Shown: one piece after another, positions 31,862-35,506 of the stretch
How the letters are laid out: each line of letters starts with the position of its first letter
Position numbering within the stretch: position 1 is the stretch's first letter
Assembly: GCA_035293845.1 (NCBI GenBank)
Contig: DATGMB010000241.1
Location: forward strand, 1 to 35,506
From: DATGMB01 sp035293845
GTDB taxonomy: Bacteria > Acidobacteriota > Terriglobia > Bryobacterales > Bryobacteraceae
Length of the DNA: 35,506 nucleotides
Direction of reading: 5' to 3'
Made by a program: the position numbers and the translations under genes
Notes under the pieces: generated by a model
Database searches by the model: none
What the model was told of the DNA's origin: nothing
The model's input: the letters and a program-made list of their open reading frames with translations, nothing else

Positions 31862-33658
31862 TTAGAAGATGAAGCTCAGTCCGCCGCGGAAGCAGCGCGG
31901 CGTGTCGAACAGCAGCACGCGCTGTCCGCCCGCCATATTCAATGGAATGTAGCCCTGAGCCAGCATGTTGCGCAGATCGGCGGTGGCCTCCATGCGCCAC
32001 GACGATCCGGTTGGGTGCGGCAGCGGCTGCCGGACGTAGACGTTCAGCCCCGGCAGGTCCTGGCTGCCCTGCGTGCTGTAGAGATTGCCGGAGAGGATCC
32101 AGCGCTGGTCATTCGCCCACTGGTAGCTGGCGATCAGGTGGGTACCGCTGCGCGGAGCCGTGGCGGCAAGCCGTGCGGTGGCGGCCTGCTTGCGCCCGGC
32201 GCGGATCATGGCGCGCAGCTCGTCCGGGCTGTTGCTGACCAGTTCGCGATTCCCGACCGTCAGCGCGCCTTCCGAGCCGTAAATGATCGTGGCGTTGACG
32301 TGCTCGCCCAACTGCTGCATGACCGACAGATCGAAGCCCGAGTTGCGCAGGTCCCCAAGATTGAAAATCGAATTGCCGGTGAACACGTCGGGCAGAATGT
32401 TGCCTCCGGCGAAGGCCCCTTCCGGCGCCAGCATCGAAAGCGTCGCGTTACGGATGATCTCGTGATACGCCGAGACCCGGTAGGTGCGCGAGCCGGCTTT
32501 CTGCGAGTAGGCCGCTTCGTATTCCTCGCCGCGCTGCACCTCCGGCCGGCCGTTGCGCAGAGAAATGCGCGGGAACTGGCCGAGGGCGCTCAGGTCATGC
32601 TGCAGACCGTTCTCGTCCGACTCCGCGGCGCCGAGATCGGGCCGCGCGTTTCCGGACGAGTAGGCGAACTCCAGCTTGCCGCCGTGCGGGGCGGCCCAGG
32701 TGAGCCGAGAATACGGGCTGAAGTAGTTCAGGTGGTCGACGAACGAGACCGCGTCCATCGCGAACCCGTACTGCAGCGTCACGTTATTGTCGAGTTCCTT
32801 GCGGTCGTCCAGGCCGGCCGACATCGTGCGGAGCTCGGTGAGCGCCGGATCGCTCCCGGGCGGCAGACCGCCGAGCCGGAGCTGCCGGACCGTCAGCGAG
32901 ATTTCGGGGGTATCGCCGAAAAACTGGCGGCTGTAGCTGGTGCGGAAGGCCGCGGTGGGCACGCCGGTCGCGGCGCCGTAGCCGAGATCGCCGCTCACCC
33001 GCAGCAGATTGTTGCCGTAAAGCGAAGTCGCCACCGCGAACGCCGTTCCCATGCCGGGGTCCTCGCTGACGTTGCCCGCCACCGGACTATCGCCCGCCGA
33101 CACCCGCAGCACTCCGCGCGTATCCGAGAACATGGCGGCGTGCTCATGGTTTTCCGGCACATTTGCCAGCGGTGAATCGCCCGCCAGCCGCAGCACCGGG
33201 CGCGTGGATGCGGCGCTGCGCAGCACCCATTTCCATTCGTCGCTCATCACGCCGCCGTTTTCGATCGCCACCGGATACCCGATTTGGATCGTGCTGAACA
33301 GCGTGTTGAGGCTGACGCTCAGTATGCTGCGCATGCCCGGCTGCACCAGGATGTCGCGCCGGAAGGCCGGCAGAAATGTGGCGAGCGAAACGCGGATCGA
33401 ATAGGCGTCCGGGAACAGTCCGGCGAAGCGGAATTCGCCTTTCGCGTCCGTCTGCGCCTTCTGCACCGGGCGGTCCTGCTTGTTGAAGAGGATCACCGTC
33501 GCGCCCATTTGCGGAACCCCGCTGGCATTCGCGACAACGCCGGCGATGGTGCCCGCCAGCCGCACGGGACTGCTGTCGCCGGCGAACGCGGGAGCCGCCA
33601 GACACGCCATCCCCATTACCAGGGAAGCGACCGCGCTGTGCGTCTTCGCAATGGACAT
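31862..33658 (-). CDS. Half-size Oar-like outer-membrane protein with carboxypeptidase-regulatory-like domain
   Basis: The 598-residue protein has a signal peptide (about residues 1-26, ending APAFAG), an N-terminal regulatory-like beta-sandwich (about 33-115, with TIAGVVANASGVPQMGATVI and GEFRFAGLFPDAYSIRV), and a C-terminal beta-barrel ending in F (GGLSFIF). Compared with the 966-residue receptor at the left end it lacks about 370 residues, and I see no convincing plug domain or TonB box; it may be a passive barrel, a binding protein or a reduced receptor. ATG 33658 starts the signal peptide; an upstream ATG at 33697 would add 13 basic residues. It lies 39 bases after the GWxTD gene and 7 before the amidohydrolase-like gene on the same strand. 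Confidence 0.72.
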   Translation of the reverse strand: MSIAKTHSAVASLVMGMACLAAPAFAGDSSPVRLAGTIAGVVANASGVPQMGATVILFNKQDRPVQKAQTDAKGEFRFAGLFPDAYSIRVSLATFLPAFRRDILVQPGMRSILSVSLNTLFSTIQIGYPVAIENGGVMSDEWKWVLRSAASTRPVLRLAGDSPLANVPENHEHAAMFSDTRGVLRVSAGDSPVAGNVSEDPGMGTAFAVATSLYGNNLLRVSGDLGYGAATGVPTAAFRTSYSRQFFGDTPEISLTVRQLRLGGLPPGSDPALTELRTMSAGLDDRKELDNNVTLQYGFAMDAVSFVDHLNYFSPYSRLTWAAPHGGKLEFAYSSGNARPDLGAAESDENGLQHDLSALGQFPRISLRNGRPEVQRGEEYEAAYSQKAGSRTYRVSAYHEIIRNATLSMLAPEGAFAGGNILPDVFTGNSIFNLGDLRNSGFDLSVMQQLGEHVNATIIYGSEGALTVGNRELVSNSPDELRAMIRAGRKQAATARLAATAPRSGTHLIASYQWANDQRWILSGNLYSTQGSQDLPGLNVYVRQPLPHPTGSSWRMEATADLRNMLAQGYIPLNMAGGQRVLLFDTPRCFRGGLSFIF

Positions 33659-33697
33659 GCGACGCCCTTTCGCTCTACGGGATGCACCCGTTATCAA

Positions 33698-35386
33698 TTA
33701 GGTTACCGTAAAGTCGGCCGAAGGGGTAAGGACCTGATTCTTGCTTCGGTCCGTAATCTTCAGTTTGACGGTATATACGCCAGGATCCAGACCCTTTAGA
33801 TTCAGGAACTTTTCGATGGTCACCTGGGTGGCGGAAGCGTCCGGGATCTGCGAAAGGTCTTCTTTCATGGATGCGATCCGTTCGTTGCTTCCCTTTTTCA
33901 CGATCTCGTACTCGACGTCGCCCACCGGCTTGTGGGTGGTTTCGTCCGAGCCGAGATTGTAGACCTTCATGTAGATCCCCATCTTCTCCTCGCGCTTGAA
34001 CACGTCGTCCACGCGGGGCCGCACTTTCATGCCACCGATCACGAACATGCCGGCGCCGATGCTGCGGTCCGGGACCCGCTCGATGTTGTCCGCCAGGATC
34101 AGGGAACTCGTCGAAGCCTTATCCACATCGATACGGGGCACCGTGATCGCCACTTCATAATTGTTCATGGTGCCGGCCACCACGTCCTTGGCGACCACGT
34201 TCAGGCGGTACGTGCCGGGCTGCAGAGGCACGGTCTTCTGATAAATCGAGCGCTGCTTGGCGTATTCCTGCAGGTACTCGGTCGGCGCGTCCACCGTCAC
34301 GGTTTCTTCGAACGGGGAAACGGCCATGCGGCGCGTCATGGTGGTGATGCGACCGTAAATATTGACCATCGCCTTCTGCACGCCCTGCTTGGCCTGGAAC
34401 TGCAGGTCTTTGTTGTCGAACTGCACTGTGATATAGGTGAGCACCGAGGCGTCAGTGACCGGGAAGTAGTCCACCCGCACCTTCATCGGGAGGATGTTGT
34501 ACGTGATCCGCGAATTGACCACGGCTTCCAGGTCGGTGAATTTCACCTTGGGCGGCTGCTGCAACTTCGCGAACTGCTCCAGCCGGTTGAACTCGTTCAT
34601 GCTCTCCGTCTGGCCGCCGAAGGGCACTCCCAGGTGTGTGCCGTCCGTGTTCTGGAAGCGCTGCGTTTTGTCGGAAAGGCCCAACTGCTCCATCAGAGTG
34701 AGGCCCGCGCCGGGCACGTACAGCAGCGCATCCTTCTCCGAGGGATCCATCGTCATGTGGTACTCGCCCGACATGGTTGGATCCACGAACTCGATGATGA
34801 TGTTGTTGCCGATGCCGTCGATGTAGCGGTAGCGCCACTGTTCGAACGGGAAGGTCGAGGTCGTGCCGCCGCCTTCTTCCGGAGGCCGCTCGTAGGTGCC
34901 GCCTGAAGGGTGGGATTCGATTTCATCCGGCGGGCCGAACGTGATGTAGATGCGCCCGCGGTCTGTCTTCCAGCCCGGAATGCCGCTGGCGTAGTGCTCG
35001 TTGGCGTAAGCGATGCGCCGGTAGTGCTCTTCCTTGAACTCGTTTTCGACGGTATCGGGCGTCGGGTCGCGGCGGAGCCAGAACTGCTCGATGAACTGCT
35101 CGCGCTCTTCATCGGTCTGCAGCTTCTTGAAGGCGGCGCGCTCTTCATCCGTGATGATATAGGCGACGTCCTCGTTCAGCCACTTGCGGTACGGCGTTTC
35201 GAGCTCTTTCTTGAGCTTCTGCTCGCGCTTTTTCCGCTCCTTCTCGCTGATGGGCCGGGCAACCGTCTCGCGCTGCTGGTCCTTGGCGGCGGTCTTCTTG
35301 GTGTCATCCCCCTGTTGGTCCGCCGCAAGAACGCAGATGGCGATCGTGAACGAGACGCAGGCAATCGAAAGGCGTGTAGCTTTCAT
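33698..35386 (-). CDS. GWxTD-domain secreted protein
   Basis: The 562-residue protein has a signal peptide (about residues 1-21), a basic coiled-coil-prone stretch rich in K, E and R (about 45-62), and the GWxTD-type segment at W69: KWLNEDVAYIITDEERAAFK, with TD at 79-80. Then follows FWLRRDPTP and a region with YITFGPPDEIES. The remainder is beta-rich, ending VYTVKLKITDRSKNQVLTPSADFTVT. GWxTD proteins are frequent in Acidobacteriota, often beside outer-membrane and peptidase-like genes, and their function is not established. ATG 35386 opens the signal peptide; the frame is open further upstream. It is first in the minus-strand operon, with 120 bases to the window edge for a promoter. Confidence 0.82.
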   Translation of the reverse strand: MKATRLSIACVSFTIAICVLAADQQGDDTKKTAAKDQQRETVARPISEKERKKREQKLKKELETPYRKWLNEDVAYIITDEERAAFKKLQTDEEREQFIEQFWLRRDPTPDTVENEFKEEHYRRIAYANEHYASGIPGWKTDRGRIYITFGPPDEIESHPSGGTYERPPEEGGGTTSTFPFEQWRYRYIDGIGNNIIIEFVDPTMSGEYHMTMDPSEKDALLYVPGAGLTLMEQLGLSDKTQRFQNTDGTHLGVPFGGQTESMNEFNRLEQFAKLQQPPKVKFTDLEAVVNSRITYNILPMKVRVDYFPVTDASVLTYITVQFDNKDLQFQAKQGVQKAMVNIYGRITTMTRRMAVSPFEETVTVDAPTEYLQEYAKQRSIYQKTVPLQPGTYRLNVVAKDVVAGTMNNYEVAITVPRIDVDKASTSSLILADNIERVPDRSIGAGMFVIGGMKVRPRVDDVFKREEKMGIYMKVYNLGSDETTHKPVGDVEYEIVKKGSNERIASMKEDLSQIPDASATQVTIEKFLNLKGLDPGVYTVKLKITDRSKNQVLTPSADFTVT

Positions 35387-35506
35387 ACGGCACACCGCTC
35401 CACAAATGGACAGGGCTGGTCGGCTGGCAACTATTTTAAATCCGATGATTTGCACGGGTCAAACTGTGAAGCGCGGGATACAGGTGTGGATGGCAAGGAC
35501 AGCAGA
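35387..35506 (-). promoter_or_regulatory. Upstream region of the GWxTD operon (incomplete)
   Basis: These 120 bases lie before the first gene of the minus-strand operon and are cut by the window edge. An AT-rich patch, ACTATTTTAAATC near 35430-35442, is the best place for a promoter; on the minus strand it gives GATTTAAAATAG with TAAAAT as a possible -10. No dyad or terminator is seen. Confidence 0.25.

Noticed and set aside
1..35506. tRNA genes, rRNA genes, CRISPR arrays, insertion sequences and phage genes
   Set aside because: None was found; no cloverleaf, direct-repeat array, transposase or integrase signature is visible.

Overview
The window is GC-rich, densely coded bacterial chromosome, most likely from an Acidobacteriota member of the Solibacter/Bryobacter type. 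This rests on gene content rather than on a marker gene: a TIGR03435-family secreted protein, two Oar-like outer-membrane barrels with carboxypeptidase-regulatory-like N-domains, a GWxTD-domain protein, a fused MFS/spermidine-synthase-like protein, and several Tat-exported TIM-barrel or oxidoreductase proteins. I see no rRNA, tRNA, CRISPR array, transposase, integrase or phage gene. No stretch longer than 300 bases lacks a gene.

Layout. 1-720 is the C-terminal part of serA, cut by the window edge. 768-3668 is an Oar-like TonB-dependent receptor. 3673-5277 (-) is an acyl-CoA synthetase, divergent from an argD-type aminotransferase (5326-6552). 6687-6893 is a solitary Flp pilin, followed by a perfect hairpin. 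6952-8197 (-) holds a ThuA-like protein and a single-domain response regulator. 8325-10526 is a large Tat-exported protein of unknown function. 10538-12688 (-) holds a zinc-ribbon protein and an ABC exporter. 12992-15462 is a translationally coupled cytochrome c/PQQ dehydrogenase pair. 15473-15937 (-) is a secreted protein of unknown function. 16081-18993 holds the TIGR03435 protein and the MFS/spermidine-synthase fusion. 19042-22845 holds a gluconate-dehydrogenase-type small subunit, a GMC oxidoreductase, an ECF sigma factor and a frameshifted DoxX gene, closed by two hairpin terminators. 23055-24107 (-) is a Tat-exported sugar isomerase-like barrel. 24227-29096 is a tight SWIM-SNF2 ATPase / rpiA / zinc alcohol dehydrogenase cluster. 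29086-35386 (-) is a five-gene run: GWxTD protein, half-size Oar-like barrel, degenerate amidohydrolase-like protein, polytopic membrane protein and a 63-residue protein.

How the genes work together. Two periplasmic electron-donating systems stand out: the PQQ dehydrogenase with its diheme cytochrome, and the GMC oxidoreductase with its Tat-signal small subunit. With the Oar-like barrels, the ThuA protein and the isomerase-like barrel they suggest a soil heterotroph oxidising sugars or alcohols outside the cytoplasm. No classical defence or mobile system is visible. The most unusual items are an amidohydrolase-like protein that has lost its metal-binding motifs yet stays embedded in an operon, a GMC oxidoreductase with an iron-sulfur-like cysteine cluster, a cytochrome whose second heme domain is split by an inserted segment, a frameshifted DoxX gene, and a PadR regulator remnant next to an AT-rich operator-like motif.
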